This document shows, in pieces, positions 1 to 7,910 of a DNA stretch of 64,000 nucleotides. The stretch comes from Oscillospiraceae bacterium. GTDB lineage: Bacteria > Bacillota > Clostridia > Oscillospirales > Oscillospiraceae. The translations under genes were made by a program, and so were the position numbers. The notes beneath the pieces are model-generated. The model worked only from the letters and a program-made list of their open reading frames with translations. It was not told where the DNA came from and ran no database searches. The stretch is from the NCBI GenBank assembly GCA_902761635.1, contig CACWLG010000002.1, forward strand, positions 62,001-126,000, given 5' to 3'. The first letter of the stretch is position 1; the number at the start of each line of letters is the position of its first letter.

Positions 1-513
1 GACCGCATGGCCTCGCGTATCCTCGGCATGGGCGACATGCTGACGCTCATCGAAAAGGCGCAGCAGAGCTTTGACGAGAAGAAGGCCATGGAGGCCGCCG
101 AGAGGCTCAAGGCCAACCGCTTCACCCTCAGCGACTACCTGGACCAGATGAACCAGCTCAAGAGCATGGGAGATCTGGAAAGCGTACTGGGCATGATCCC
201 CGGTGTGGACGCCAAGGCCCTCAAAGGGGCCAAGCTCGACGACAAGGCCATGAGCCGGCAGGAGGCCATCATCCTGTCCATGACCAGGGCTGAGCGGGAA
301 AACCCCGCCATCCTTAACTCCAGCCGCAAAAAGCGCATCGCCGCGGGCTCCGGCACCACGGTGGTGGACATCAACCGCCTGCTCAAGCAGTTTGAAGCCA
401 TGCAGCAGATGACCAAGCAGCTCACCGGCAAGAACATGAAGAAGCTGCAAAAGAAAATGGGGCGCATGGGCGGCGGCGGAGGCGGTCTTTTCGGCGGCTT
501 CCCGGGACTCTGA
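1..513 (+). CDS. ffh: Signal recognition particle protein Ffh, C-terminal part (5' end outside window)
   Basis: The reading frame is open from base 1 and ends with TGA at 511-513. What remains is the M domain, the part that holds signal peptides and SRP RNA during co-translational targeting to the membrane. It opens with the family motif RILGMGDMLTLIEKAQ, continues through methionine-rich helices, and ends in a basic Lys/Gly tail (MGRMGGGGGGLFGGFPGL). The GTPase NG domain lies upstream of the window. rpsP and khpA follow on the same strand, an order common in Firmicutes. The identity is very secure; only the length is unknown. Confidence 0.97.
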   Translation, partial: DRMASRILGMGDMLTLIEKAQQSFDEKKAMEAAERLKANRFTLSDYLDQMNQLKSMGDLESVLGMIPGVDAKALKGAKLDDKAMSRQEAIILSMTRAERENPAILNSSRKKRIAAGSGTTVVDINRLLKQFEAMQQMTKQLTGKNMKKLQKKMGRMGGGGGGLFGGFPGL

Positions 514-624
514 GCCGATTCAAAGCCCAACGAAGTGGGTTTGAATCGGAAAGGAAGAAGGAGGGAGCGGATGTGGAGTTTTCGCGGCGCTTACGGAAAC
601 CGCGGAAACGGAACGCAGCGAGCT
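514..624 (+). repeat. Dispersed stem-loop repeat, copy 1
   Basis: Between ffh and rpsP lies a sequence with two hairpins. The first pairs 515-528 with 537-549 (CCGATTCAAAGCCC with GGGTTTGAATCGG, one bulged G). The second pairs GTTTTCGCGG with CCGCGGAAAC (about 573-608). A purine run, GGAAGAAGGAG, separates them. A diverged copy with the same layout lies at 46607-46718. There is no U-run after either stem, so an ordinary intrinsic terminator is unlikely. Confidence 0.6.
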
Positions 625-637
625 TCTTCTGACGTGT

Positions 638-665
638 TTGCAATGCGCGAAAGCGCTTGTAATAT
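638..665 (+). promoter_or_regulatory. Possible promoter for rpsP-khpA
   Basis: TTGCAA at 638-643 and TAATAT at 660-665 are 16 bases apart, 31 bases before the rpsP start codon. It would give rpsP-khpA their own start in addition to read-through from ffh. This rests on sequence match only. Confidence 0.4.
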
Positions 666-696
666 ATTTTGATATTCAACATGGAGGTGAATATAC

Positions 697-933
697 ATGG
701 TTAAAATCAGACTTCGCAGAATGGGCGCCAAGAAGGCACCTTACTACCGCATTGTCGTTGCGGATTCCCGCAGCCCGCGCGACGGCCGCTTCATCGAGGA
801 GATCGGCATTTACGATCCTATGGCCGACGGCGAGAAGATCAAGGTCGATATGGAGCGCGCAAAGTACTGGATCGCGAACGGCGCTCAGCCCACCGACACC
901 GTGCGCGGCCTGCTCAAGAAAGTTGAGGCCTAA
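697..933 (+). CDS. rpsP: 30S ribosomal protein S16
   Basis: A 78-residue protein of normal length for bacterial S16, which binds 16S rRNA early in assembly of the small subunit. It starts with the family signature [20 protein letters not shown] and contains the conserved [15 protein letters not shown] segment. The start is fixed by GGAGGTGA at 683-690. khpA follows after 20 bases. Nothing is unusual about it. Confidence 0.98.
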   Translation: MVKIRLRRMGAKKAPYYRIVVADSRSPRDGRFIEEIGIYDPMADGEKIKVDMERAKYWIANGAQPTDTVRGLLKKVEA

Positions 934-953
934 TTTAAGGAGTTCATGACCGC

Positions 954-1184
954 ATGAAAGAGCTTTTGACCTACATCGTGCAGAGCCTGGTGGATGAACC
1001 CGATCAGGTCTCTGTGACCGAGCGCAAGGCCGACGGCGAGACCGTTTATGAGGTCCGCGTCGCTGACGGCGACATGGGCAAGGTCATCGGCCGGCAGGGG
1101 AGGATCGTCAAGCAGATCCGTATCCTCATGCGGGCCGTCGCCCAGAGAAAGGGCAAAAAAATATCAGTTGAGATTGTGGACTGA
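954..1184 (+). CDS. khpA: KH-domain RNA-binding protein KhpA
   Basis: A 76-residue single KH domain protein. The nucleic-acid-binding GXXG loop is seen as VIGRQGRIVKQIR around residues 43-55. KhpA works with KhpB (EloR/Jag) as a small RNA chaperone affecting cell elongation and division in Gram-positive bacteria. AAGGAG at 937-942 sets the start. In many Firmicutes rimM, trmD and rplS come next; here a strong terminator follows at once, so the ribosomal operon is cut short at this point. Confidence 0.95.
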   Translation: MKELLTYIVQSLVDEPDQVSVTERKADGETVYEVRVADGDMGKVIGRQGRIVKQIRILMRAVAQRKGKKISVEIVD

Positions 1185-1231
1185 AAAGACCGACAGCCGG
1201 CTCTTGCAAAAGAGTCGGCTGTCGGTCTTTT
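1185..1231. terminator. Bidirectional intrinsic terminator
   Basis: A 21-bp stem with one G-U pair (AAAGACCGACAGCC arm, loop gcaa) is followed by TTTTT on the plus strand and by the run of A on the other side. It serves khpA and the convergent regulator gene that ends at 1239. Confidence 0.93.
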
Positions 1232-1238
1232 TACAGAT

Positions 1239-2045
1239 TCATTCCTCCATGGCGTAGCTGATCTCATCAAGCTCCGCGTGGACGTATTCGGGCCAGCTGT
1301 ACTGGTTCATATAGTCGCCCATGTAGTGGTATTTGGAGTTCTGGCCGTTTTTGAGCCAGTCGTACAGATCGCATTCGATGCGGTCGGCTGCGATAGCGAG
1401 ACTGCCGCGCTGCTTGAGGATGATGCCGTTGAGGCGCAGCCGGGTAAAGGTGTTCTGCAGATCCTGGCGGAGATTGCTGAGATAGGAGGCCTTCTTTTCC
1501 GGGTCGCCGTCGTCCTCCCAAAGGTTCGCGATGATCTCGCCGTTGGTGGTCTGGGCGCCGCGATTATTCACCAGCACGGCCACCAGCTCCTTGGTGCGGT
1601 TGTATTTGAAGCTGACGGGCTTTCCGTCCACAAAGAGCTCAAAGTTTCCGAAGGTCTGGGCGAAGACACGCTTGTGCTTCTTCTCAAGCTCCGGGTGGCG
1701 CAGATCCTCCAGCTCCCGCTTCAGGGCGGCCTGCTCAACGGGCTCCAGCAGATATCCGCTGGCGTGTATGGTCATGGCCTCAAAGCCGTGTCGGCGCTTG
1801 TCTGCCACAAAGATCAGATTCATGAGAGGGTTCAGCTCCAGGAGGTATTTTCCAAGATCCAGGCCGCCGAGCTCCGGCGTCTCAACGCGCAGGATGGCCA
1901 CGTCGATCTCCGACTTTCTGGCGGTGCGGAGAGCCTCCAGACTGCTGCCGCTGGACAGAAGCTCCGCCTCCGGCATGAGCTCCCTTGCAAGATCCGAGAC
2001 CTGGGCCAGGGCCTGGGGCCGGTTGTCAACGGCGAGTATCCTCAT
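1239..2045 (-). CDS. Response-regulator-like protein with degenerate receiver and SARP-type winged helix
   Basis: 268 residues. Residues 1-115 fold like a CheY receiver (MRILAVD start, GLDLGKYLLELNP, HASGYLLEPVE) but the catalytic positions are altered: the phospho-acceptor Asp is Arg53 (ILRVETPELGG), the conserved Thr/Ser is Ala81, and the conserved Lys is Glu101. Residues about 125-230 are a winged-helix DNA-binding region of the OmpR/SARP type (FGNFELFVDGKPVSF, RTKELVAVLVNN, LWEDD). Phosphorylation control is therefore unlikely. Its start overlaps the stop of the upstream gene by four bases, so the two are translationally coupled. The target genes are not apparent. Confidence 0.8.
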   Translation of the reverse strand: MRILAVDNRPQALAQVSDLARELMPEAELLSSGSSLEALRTARKSEIDVAILRVETPELGGLDLGKYLLELNPLMNLIFVADKRRHGFEAMTIHASGYLLEPVEQAALKRELEDLRHPELEKKHKRVFAQTFGNFELFVDGKPVSFKYNRTKELVAVLVNNRGAQTTNGEIIANLWEDDGDPEKKASYLSNLRQDLQNTFTRLRLNGIILKQRGSLAIAADRIECDLYDWLKNGQNSKYHYMGDYMNQYSWPEYVHAELDEISYAMEE

Positions 2046-2536
2046 TCCAGTCCCCCTCCCGTTCGGACGACGCGCACCTGCTGGCGCCTGCGCTGGCTCG
2101 GCGTCATGTCCAGGGGATTCGCCTCGCCCACAAGCAGCATGTCCTCCCCGTTGACGGCGGCCTCGTGCAGCGGTCCTGCGCTGAGATCGGCGATCACCAG
2201 GGCGGCAAAGCGGTCATAGTTATCCTCGTCAATGATCGGGAAATGGTGCTGCATGCGATACCAGTGCCGGGGGTCATAGCCCATGGTGCCGGTGTGCAGG
2301 CGGTCGGCGGTGGCCTCCACCTCGTCCGGCCCGGCGGGCTGCCCGGGCGCAAGCGCGTAGTCCTCGCAAAACAGCATGGCGTAGGTCCGCAGGATCTGGT
2401 TGCGGACGGTGTCCCGCCGCCCGCCGCTCTCCGTCACGGTGTCCATGATACGGTAATAGGTCTCCTGCGCCTTGTCCGATTCGTCAAAATGGGTGATGGC
2501 TTCATAAAAAGCCCGGTCAATCAATGGGTGCGGCAT
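2042..2536 (-). CDS. Unknown protein coupled to the pseudo-receiver regulator
   Basis: 164 residues, soluble by appearance, no signal peptide and no motif I recognise. It is rich in Asp, Arg and His and ends in a Gln/Arg-rich tail. The start is supported by a GAGAGGAAG ribosome site. Its last codons overlap the start of the regulator at 1239-2045 (ATGA), so the pair is an operon; it may be a partner of that regulator, but this is inference from position only. Confidence 0.7.
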   Translation of the reverse strand: MPHPLIDRAFYEAITHFDESDKAQETYYRIMDTVTESGGRRDTVRNQILRTYAMLFCEDYALAPGQPAGPDEVEATADRLHTGTMGYDPRHWYRMQHHFPIIDEDNYDRFAALVIADLSAGPLHEAAVNGEDMLLVGEANPLDMTPSQRRRQQVRVVRTGGGLE

Positions 2537-2615
2537 AGTCCTGTCTTCCTCTCTTTCCGATGTATCTGCTGTGTCTACTATACCAATCCTGCCGCTTCAA
2601 GTCAACCGCGCGTAT

Positions 2616-2655
2616 AAAAAACCGGGGCCGTTCCGTAGAACAGCCCCGGCTTTTT
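2616..2655. terminator. Intrinsic terminator after the LysM gene
   Basis: The stem (AAAACCGGGGC arm against GCCCCGGCTTTT, loop around ttccgtagaa) has T-runs on both strands. On the minus strand it directly follows the LysM gene. Confidence 0.88.
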
Positions 2656-2663
2656 CACTTGAC

Positions 2664-2894
2664 TCAGCGGATGCGGAGAACCTGACCGACTCTGATGAGG
2701 TCGGGATTCTTGAGCGCGGGATTGAGAGCCAGGATCTGGCTCATGGGGACCTGCGCACGCAGGGCGATCTCAGAGAGAGTATCGCCGGAAACAACGCGGT
2801 AGTAGATGGCTGCGCCTTCCTGCCAGAAGTTGCCGTTGGCGCCGCCGCCGGAAACGCTGTTCAGCTGCTGATCGTTGAGGTTAGTCATGTTCAT
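2664..2894 (-). CDS. Small LysM protein with a double-glycine type leader
   Basis: 76 residues. The amino end, TNLNDQQLNSVSGGG, fits the double-glycine leader pattern used by bacteriocin-type peptides that are cut and exported by C39-peptidase ABC transporters (L-x4-L-x2-V-x-GG). After a short linker, residues about 32-76 form a complete LysM peptidoglycan-binding domain (YYRVVSGDTLSEIA, ILALNPALKNPDLIRVGQVLRIR split over the module). The likely role is a small secreted cell-wall-binding protein. No C39 transporter is in the window. The start is set by an AAGGAG-type site in the minus-strand leader. Confidence 0.8.
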   Translation of the reverse strand: MNMTNLNDQQLNSVSGGGANGNFWQEGAAIYYRVVSGDTLSEIALRAQVPMSQILALNPALKNPDLIRVGQVLRIR

Positions 2895-2943
2895 ATCTCC
2901 TTTTTTTATTTTCTAATTTCTACTTGTCTTTCCAAGCAAGCTC

Positions 2944-2972
2944 ATCATAATACAAAACCTGGGCTTTGTCCA
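2944..2972 (-). promoter_or_regulatory. Promoter of the LysM gene
   Basis: On the minus strand TGGACA (2967-2972) and TATGAT (2944-2949) are 17 bases apart, about 50 bases upstream of the LysM start codon. Confidence 0.6.
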
Positions 2973-3009
2973 GTGCTTCAGCGCGGGTTTAAGACTTCTT
3001 TAGATTTAC

Positions 3010-4131
3010 TTAACAAATCCTCTCACCATTTATGTAAACTGATTCCGCCCTGAGATCCGCCCCGCAGACCACGAAATCCGCAAGCTTGCCGACCTCGATG
3101 GACCCGATCTCCGCCGCTTTGCCGATCACCGCGGCAGGGCGGATCGTCGCGGCACGGATGGCCTCGTCCCGGTCGATGCCGAAGCGGACGGCGTTGCGCA
3201 TATCCGTATAAAGATCGGCGGCTGCGCCTGCGATGGTGCCGTCCGGCAGCCGGGCCACGCCGCCGGAGAGCCGGACCTGCTGGCCGCCCAGCTCGTATTC
3301 CCCGTCGGGCATGCCGCAGCAGCGCAGAGAGTCGGAGATGAGGCAGATACGCCCGGGGAAGAGGCGGAAGGCCATGCGCACGGCGCTGGGATGGACGTGC
3401 AGCCCGTCGCAGATGAGCTCTGCCGTCACGTCCTCCCGCTCGCTGGCCGCGCCGATCACGCCGGGCTCCCGGTGGCGGATGGGCGGCATGGCGTTGAAGA
3501 GATGGGTTAGGTGTCTGGCCCCCGCTGTGAAGACGGCTCTTGCCTGCTCATAATCGGCGTCGGTATGGGCGACGGACACGGTGCAGTATTCTTTTGTACA
3601 CCGGGTGAAGGCGAGGGCGCCGTCAAGCTCCGGCGCCAGATCCACGATACGCACGAGGCCGCCGCAGCCTGCCCAAAGCCTGCGAAAGGCGTCCGGATCC
3701 GGCAGACGCAGGTATGCGCCGTTCTGCGCGCCCTTGCGCTTTTCGGAGAAAAAGGGTCCCTCCATATGGATGCCCGTGACCCGGGCGCAGTCTGCCGGTC
3801 GTGCTTTGCTCAGCACGGCTGCTGTCTCAAAGGCGGCGGCGAGGCGTTCATAGGGCAGGGTCATGGAGGTGGGCGCAAAGCTCGTCACCCCGCAGCGGGC
3901 GAGGTGGACCGCCATACGGCTCAAGCCCTCGGAGCTTGCGTCGGAGAAATCCGCGCCCGCCGCCCCGTGGGTGTGGATATCCACAAGGCCGGGGATCACC
4001 GCCGCGCCCTTCAGATCGGTCCCTGCGGCCCTTTCCCCGGCGAAGACCGCGGAGAAGCGCCCGTCCTCCACCTCAAAGCCGCCGCAGACAAAGCCCGCGG
4101 GCGTAAACACCTGTGCATTGATAAAGCGCAT
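3010..4131 (-). CDS. nagA: N-acetylglucosamine-6-phosphate deacetylase
   Basis: 373 residues, the usual size. It removes acetate from GlcNAc-6-phosphate in amino-sugar catabolism and cell-wall recycling. Amidohydrolase landmarks are in order: VDIHTHG metal site, HMEGPFF with the metal-binding Glu, AHTDADY, HLFNAMPP followed by HREPGVIGA, ICDGLHVHP, and an Asp in CLISDSL. The frame stays open further upstream to 4365, but GGAGGTGTGAG just before the ATG at 4131 and the family start (MRFINAQVF) fix the beginning. It stands alone here; nagB is not in view. Confidence 0.93.
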   Translation of the reverse strand: MRFINAQVFTPAGFVCGGFEVEDGRFSAVFAGERAAGTDLKGAAVIPGLVDIHTHGAAGADFSDASSEGLSRMAVHLARCGVTSFAPTSMTLPYERLAAAFETAAVLSKARPADCARVTGIHMEGPFFSEKRKGAQNGAYLRLPDPDAFRRLWAGCGGLVRIVDLAPELDGALAFTRCTKEYCTVSVAHTDADYEQARAVFTAGARHLTHLFNAMPPIRHREPGVIGAASEREDVTAELICDGLHVHPSAVRMAFRLFPGRICLISDSLRCCGMPDGEYELGGQQVRLSGGVARLPDGTIAGAAADLYTDMRNAVRFGIDRDEAIRAATIRPAAVIGKAAEIGSIEVGKLADFVVCGADLRAESVYINGERIC

Positions 4132-4262
4132 CTCACACCTCCGAAAGCCCTGCCGGGCAGAGCATAGTGTATCAGGTACGGGAGAACTTTTCAACAGAAT
4201 AATCGTCTGATCCTCAGAAGCCCCGCCGGGAGCAAGCGCTCTCTTTTCCTTCAATATCGGGG

Positions 4263-4291
4263 CTGACAAAGAGCGCTTCGGATGGTATAAT
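4263..4291 (+). promoter_or_regulatory. Promoter of the secreted protein gene at 4364
   Basis: CTGACA at 4263-4268 and TATAAT at 4286-4291 are separated by 17 bases, with an extended -10 TG at 4283-4284. Confidence 0.8.
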
Positions 4292-4363
4292 GATAGTATC
4301 AGAAGAACAGAGAAGAAACCACAGGCAATCCCATAATCTTTTTTGAACAAAGGAGGAAACAAC

Positions 4364-5632
4364 ATGAAAAGAACCTTGCTGCGGCTGCTGCCTGTCTTGC
4401 TGCTCCTGCTCGTGCTGACGGCGGGCAGCGCCGTAACGGCTCAGGCTGCAGATGAAGTCCGGCTCGACGAGCCGCAGGAGCAGAACCGGGCTGCGTACCG
4501 CAACGGCGGCCTCACGCTGGAGATCGAGCCTAAGTACAACGAGCTTGTCACCGTCGAGATCCCTGAGAACGACGAGCGGGGTATCCTCTTCACCGTGTCC
4601 GAGACTGCCTCCCTTGAGACGGGCCGGTTCGAGGGCGCGGGCTGGCTCTTCTCCATCGGCACCGTCAGCGAAGAGCGGCTGCATGAGATGCTCTGCGTCG
4701 ACATGTCCGGCGCGCAGGTCTTCGCCAGGGACGCAGACGGCAGATACTTTATGTACTACCACCCCACGGATGTGCGCTATGACCGGCCCACCGTGGAGCA
4801 GATGAAGGCCGATCAGGACCAGTGGACCATGCTCTGCCAGTGGGCGGGGAGCGTGAGCAATGACTTCGCCGATCTCAACGGCCTGGAGGACGTGAGCTAT
4901 GGCAACACGGAGGCGGACATCCTCCTTGCCCGTTCGATCTGGGCGGCAGGGGAGAAGCACACTCTCAGCACCACGGAGTTCGGCCCGGTGGACGCAAACG
5001 TCGTGGACGGAACGCCTTATGTGGATCGCCTTCTGAAAACCGGCTTCCAGTACACGCGGGAGGAAGCGCCCGACGGGGAGTACGTGGTACTCGGCTTCCC
5101 GGAGCAGGACATGCGCCTGGACTTCTTCTTTGCCCCCGGCGGCTGTGTCCGCCTCGTCAGCGGCGACCGGGAAACCCTCTTCCGGGCCGACTGGTACGAT
5201 GAGGATTTCAGCATCGCAGAATTCATGCAGGGCTGGTACTATGCCGCAGCGGAGAAGGCCGGCGTAAAGGAGCCGGACACCACGCTTGATCCCTTCCTCG
5301 GCACCTGGACGGAGAAGATCGCCGGACGCGGCAGGCTCACGCTCAGCCTCGGCCTTGCCGCCGGCAGGGTGACGGTCGAGGCCCGCTGGCCCAACAGCGC
5401 CTCCGAGGAGACCACCTGGAGCATGACCGCCGCGCTGGACGGTGACGGGAGACTTGCCTACAGCCACGGCCGCCGTGTCATCACGGAGTACGCAAGCGGC
5501 GGCGAAAGCCAAATCAACGACATGCAGCACGATATAAGCGGCTACTTCTATACGGATGCCGACGGCAGCCTCTGCTGGCATGACGACATTTCGGAGAGAA
5601 GCGAGGACAGCAGCTTTCAGCGCGTGGGATAA
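4364..5632 (+). CDS. Secreted protein of unknown function
   Basis: 422 residues. Residues 1-26 are a Sec signal peptide (KRTLLRLLPVLLLLLVL core, AQA cleavage site). The mature part is acidic and soluble, with repeated Glu/Asp-Tyr-Gly rich segments; the last 110 residues (LGTWTEKIAGRGRLTLSL onward) look like a beta-sheet-rich closing domain. No catalytic motif or cell-wall anchor is seen. AAAGGAGG seven bases before the ATG at 4364 chooses this start over an upstream ATG. It has its own promoter and terminator, so it is a single-gene unit. Confidence 0.75.
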   Translation: MKRTLLRLLPVLLLLLVLTAGSAVTAQAADEVRLDEPQEQNRAAYRNGGLTLEIEPKYNELVTVEIPENDERGILFTVSETASLETGRFEGAGWLFSIGTVSEERLHEMLCVDMSGAQVFARDADGRYFMYYHPTDVRYDRPTVEQMKADQDQWTMLCQWAGSVSNDFADLNGLEDVSYGNTEADILLARSIWAAGEKHTLSTTEFGPVDANVVDGTPYVDRLLKTGFQYTREEAPDGEYVVLGFPEQDMRLDFFFAPGGCVRLVSGDRETLFRADWYDEDFSIAEFMQGWYYAAAEKAGVKEPDTTLDPFLGTWTEKIAGRGRLTLSLGLAAGRVTVEARWPNSASEETTWSMTAALDGDGRLAYSHGRRVITEYASGGESQINDMQHDISGYFYTDADGSLCWHDDISERSEDSSFQRVG

Positions 5633-5650
5633 AGCAACAGATAAAACAGA

Positions 5651-5681
5651 AGCAGCACGGCGAAATGCCATGCTGCTTTTT
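5651..5681. terminator. Intrinsic terminator between convergent genes
   Basis: Stem AGCAGCACGGC, loop gaaa, then GCCATGCTGCT followed by TTTTT. It ends the 4364-5632 transcript and lies just after the stop of the convergent flavin reductase gene. Confidence 0.88.
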
Positions 5682-5683
5682 GC

Positions 5684-6253
5684 TTATTTCTTCAGAAGTC
5701 CGGCGCCGGAGTGCCAGGCCTTGCCGCAGACCCCGCCGACGGCGTAATAGTCGTTTCGCATCTGGTCGAAGACAAAGGTGTTGAGCTTCCCGCAGTCGAT
5801 CTTCCCCTTTTCGTCCAGGACCCTTTCATCAGCCATCACGTTCACGATCTCGCCGAGCACCCGGAGCCCGTAGGGCTGCTGCTGCATCTCGATTACCCGG
5901 CACTCCAGGGTCAGGGGATATTCGGCGATAACCGGCGCGTCCACGCGGCTGCTCTTGACCGCGTGCAGGCCGGTGTGCGCAAACTTGTCCGGGAACTTGT
6001 TGGCACTGGCTATGCCCATGTAATCGGACGCTGCCAGCGTGTCGATCCCCGGGACGGAGAGGGTGAAGGCGCCGCGGGCCTTGAGGTTTGCGACGGTCTT
6101 GTGATCCTCCTCCAGATTGAGGGCCACCATGTTCTCCGCGCAGATGCCGCCCCAGGCCATGGCCATGGAGTCCACGGAATCATCCTCATTATAGGTGCCG
6201 ATCATATACACGGGCATGGGGAACAAATAGGGATGTACGCCAAAATCTTTCAT
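5684..6253 (-). CDS. Flavin reductase-like, FMN-binding protein
   Basis: 189 residues, normal for the flavin reductase-like (flavoredoxin) family. The segment PMPVYMIGTYNEDDSVDSMAM (split by the FMN site) and the ADYMGIASANKFPDKF region match members that bind FMN and pass electrons from NAD(P)H. It is transcribed away from an HxlR regulator, with which it shares a 104-base gap holding inverted repeats; HxlR proteins commonly control neighbouring oxidoreductases, so regulation by that protein is likely. Confidence 0.85.
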   Translation of the reverse strand: MKDFGVHPYLFPMPVYMIGTYNEDDSVDSMAMAWGGICAENMVALNLEEDHKTVANLKARGAFTLSVPGIDTLAASDYMGIASANKFPDKFAHTGLHAVKSSRVDAPVIAEYPLTLECRVIEMQQQPYGLRVLGEIVNVMADERVLDEKGKIDCGKLNTFVFDQMRNDYYAVGGVCGKAWHSGAGLLKK

Positions 6254-6315
6254 TGCTGATCTCCTCCGCTTGCATTTTTGATGACGCTATGATATCATGA
6301 TGCCAAAAAAGGGAC

Positions 6316-6355
6316 AAGTACCAACATAAAAGTTAGGTACTTACCAAAAGGTAAG
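6316..6355. promoter_or_regulatory. Paired inverted repeats, likely HxlR operator
   Basis: AAGTACC (6316-6322) is inverted as GGTACTT (6336-6342), and CTTACC (6340-6345) is inverted as GGTAAG (6350-6355) two bases before the hxlR-family start codon. The second repeat covers the ribosome site region, which would allow autoregulation. Confidence 0.6.
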
Positions 6356-6357
6356 CT

Positions 6358-6705
6358 ATGAACAGCAAGAGCATTTCAGAGGCCAGGTTTGACGATACCG
6401 GCTATAGCTACACCCTGTCGCTGATTGCGGGGAAGTACAAGCCCATCATCCTCTACTGCCTGATGGAATATGAGCCGGTGCGCTTCAATGAGATGCAGCG
6501 CTACCTCGGCCGGGTCGCCGACAAGACCCTGAGCCAGAACCTGAAGGAGCTGGAGCGGGACGGCCTGATCCACCGGGAGATGTACCCGGAGATCCCGCCG
6601 AAGGTGGAGTACACGCTCACCGCGCGCGGGCATTCCCTGGTGGCGGTGCTGGACAAGCTTTGCGACTGGGGCCTGGAAAACCGGCCCCGGGCAGAAACAG
6701 AATAA
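6358..6705 (+). CDS. HxlR-family winged-helix transcriptional regulator
   Basis: 115 residues, the size of the family. It shows the HxlR fold: YTLSLIAGKYKPIILYCLM first helix, RFNEMQRYLGRVADKTLSQ recognition helices, KELERDGLIHREMYPEIPP and KVEYTLTARGHSL for the wing and C-terminal helix. These regulators often respond to redox or electrophile stress. The usual HxlR amino-terminal cysteine is absent, though Cys residues occur later (YCLM, LCDWG). It precedes an iron-sulfur flavoprotein gene by 17 bases and diverges from a flavin reductase gene. Confidence 0.9.
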   Translation: MNSKSISEARFDDTGYSYTLSLIAGKYKPIILYCLMEYEPVRFNEMQRYLGRVADKTLSQNLKELERDGLIHREMYPEIPPKVEYTLTARGHSLVAVLDKLCDWGLENRPRAETE

Positions 6706-6722
6706 TCAAAAGGAGAGAGACA

Positions 6723-7349
6723 ATGAAGGTACTGGTATTGAACGGCAGCCCGCACGCAAACGGCTGCATCGCAAGGGCACTGCAGGAGATTATCGACACC
6801 CTGCGGCAGGAGGGCGTGGAGACCGAGCTTCTGCACATCGGCAGGGATGCGGTCCACGGCTGTGTCTCCTGCGGCTACTGCAGCAAAAACGACCGCTGCG
6901 TCTTTGATGACGACAAGGTCAACGAGGCGGCAAAGCTCTTCGCCGAGGCAGACGGTCTCATCATTGGCAGCCCCGTCTATTACGGCTCGCCCAACGGAAC
7001 GGCGCTGGCGTTTATGGACCGCCTTTTCTACAGCACGGGCTTTGACAAGCACATGAAGGTGGGCGCTGCGGTGGTGAGCTGCCGGCGCGGCGGCAACACC
7101 GCCTCCTTCGACGTGCTGAACAAATACTTCACCATCTCCGGCATGCCGGTGGCTTCCAGCACCTACTGGAACCAGGTGCACGGCTTCTCCGCCGCGGACG
7201 TGGAGAAAGATCTGGAAGGCCTGCAGACAATGCGCAACCTCGCGCGGAACATGGCTTTTCTGATGCGCGCCATCCGCAGTGAGAAGGAGAAGACCGGACT
7301 GCCGCTGGTCGAGCATGGCTGCTTTACCAGCTTCGGGGACGGAAAATAA
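6723..7349 (+). CDS. Flavodoxin-fold NAD(P)H-dependent oxidoreductase, iron-sulfur flavoprotein type
   Basis: 208 residues. The FMN phosphate loop is LNGSPHANGCIARAL near the amino end, and SPVYYGSPNGTALAFMDRLF is the second FMN contact. A compact cysteine cluster, GCVSCGYCSKNDRC at about residues 43-56, matches the 4Fe-4S ligand pattern of iron-sulfur flavoproteins. AAAGGAGAGA six bases before the ATG sets the start. It forms an operon with the HxlR gene just upstream. The substrate cannot be read from sequence. Confidence 0.88.
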   Translation: MKVLVLNGSPHANGCIARALQEIIDTLRQEGVETELLHIGRDAVHGCVSCGYCSKNDRCVFDDDKVNEAAKLFAEADGLIIGSPVYYGSPNGTALAFMDRLFYSTGFDKHMKVGAAVVSCRRGGNTASFDVLNKYFTISGMPVASSTYWNQVHGFSAADVEKDLEGLQTMRNLARNMAFLMRAIRSEKEKTGLPLVEHGCFTSFGDGK

Positions 7350-7356
7350 TACGAAC

Positions 7357-7395
7357 ACAGCCGACTCCCGTTATTGGGAATCGGCTGAGTCTTTT
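7357..7395. terminator. Intrinsic terminator between convergent genes
   Basis: CAGCCGACTCCC pairs with GGGAATCGGCTG with one internal mismatch; TTTTG follows on the plus strand. Confidence 0.82.
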
Positions 7396-7404
7396 GTACG
7401 CGTT

Positions 7405-7782
7405 TTATTTGACGGCGATGGCCTCGATCTCGATCAGGGCGTCCTTGGGCAGGCGCGCCACCTCCACGGCGGAGCGGGCGGGGTAGCTGCCCTCAGTGAA
7501 GAACTCGGCATACACGCCGTTCATGGCGGCAAAGTTATTCATGTCGCTGAGAAAGACCGTGGTCTTGACCACGTGGCCCATGTCGGTGCCGGCGGCCTCG
7601 AGGATGGCCCGGATGTTGCAGAGGGACTGGCGGGTCTGGGCCTCGATCCCCTCGGGAAAGACGCCGGTGGCGGGGTCAAGGGGGATCTGACCGGAGGTGA
7701 GGATCATGCCGCCAAATTCCCGGGCCTGGGAATAGGGACCGATGGCGGCGGGGGCCTTGTCGGTACGGATGACTTTGCTCAT
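7405..7782 (-). CDS. ridA: RidA family (enamine/imine deaminase) protein
   Basis: 125 residues, the typical size. RidA proteins hydrolyse reactive enamine/imine by-products of PLP enzymes. Seen here: [19 protein letters not shown] start, [14 protein letters not shown], the Arg-containing [17 protein letters not shown] segment, and the end [19 protein letters not shown], all diagnostic. The frame extends upstream to 8043, but AAGGAGTG before the ATG at 7782 and family length fix this start. The extra upstream frame is part of an ABC-ATPase remnant. Confidence 0.92.
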   Translation of the reverse strand: MSKVIRTDKAPAAIGPYSQAREFGGMILTSGQIPLDPATGVFPEGIEAQTRQSLCNIRAILEAAGTDMGHVVKTTVFLSDMNNFAAMNGVYAEFFTEGSYPARSAVEVARLPKDALIEIEAIAVK

Positions 7783-7910
7783 GGGAAACACTCCTTTTCG
7801 TTTTCTGCGCCTATTATAGCACAGGCGGGCACAGCATTGTTGCCAAAACGGAAGGGGTTTTGTACTGCGATGTGCACAAAGGCCGGTCTGTTTTACGCCG
7901 CCGGGGATGA

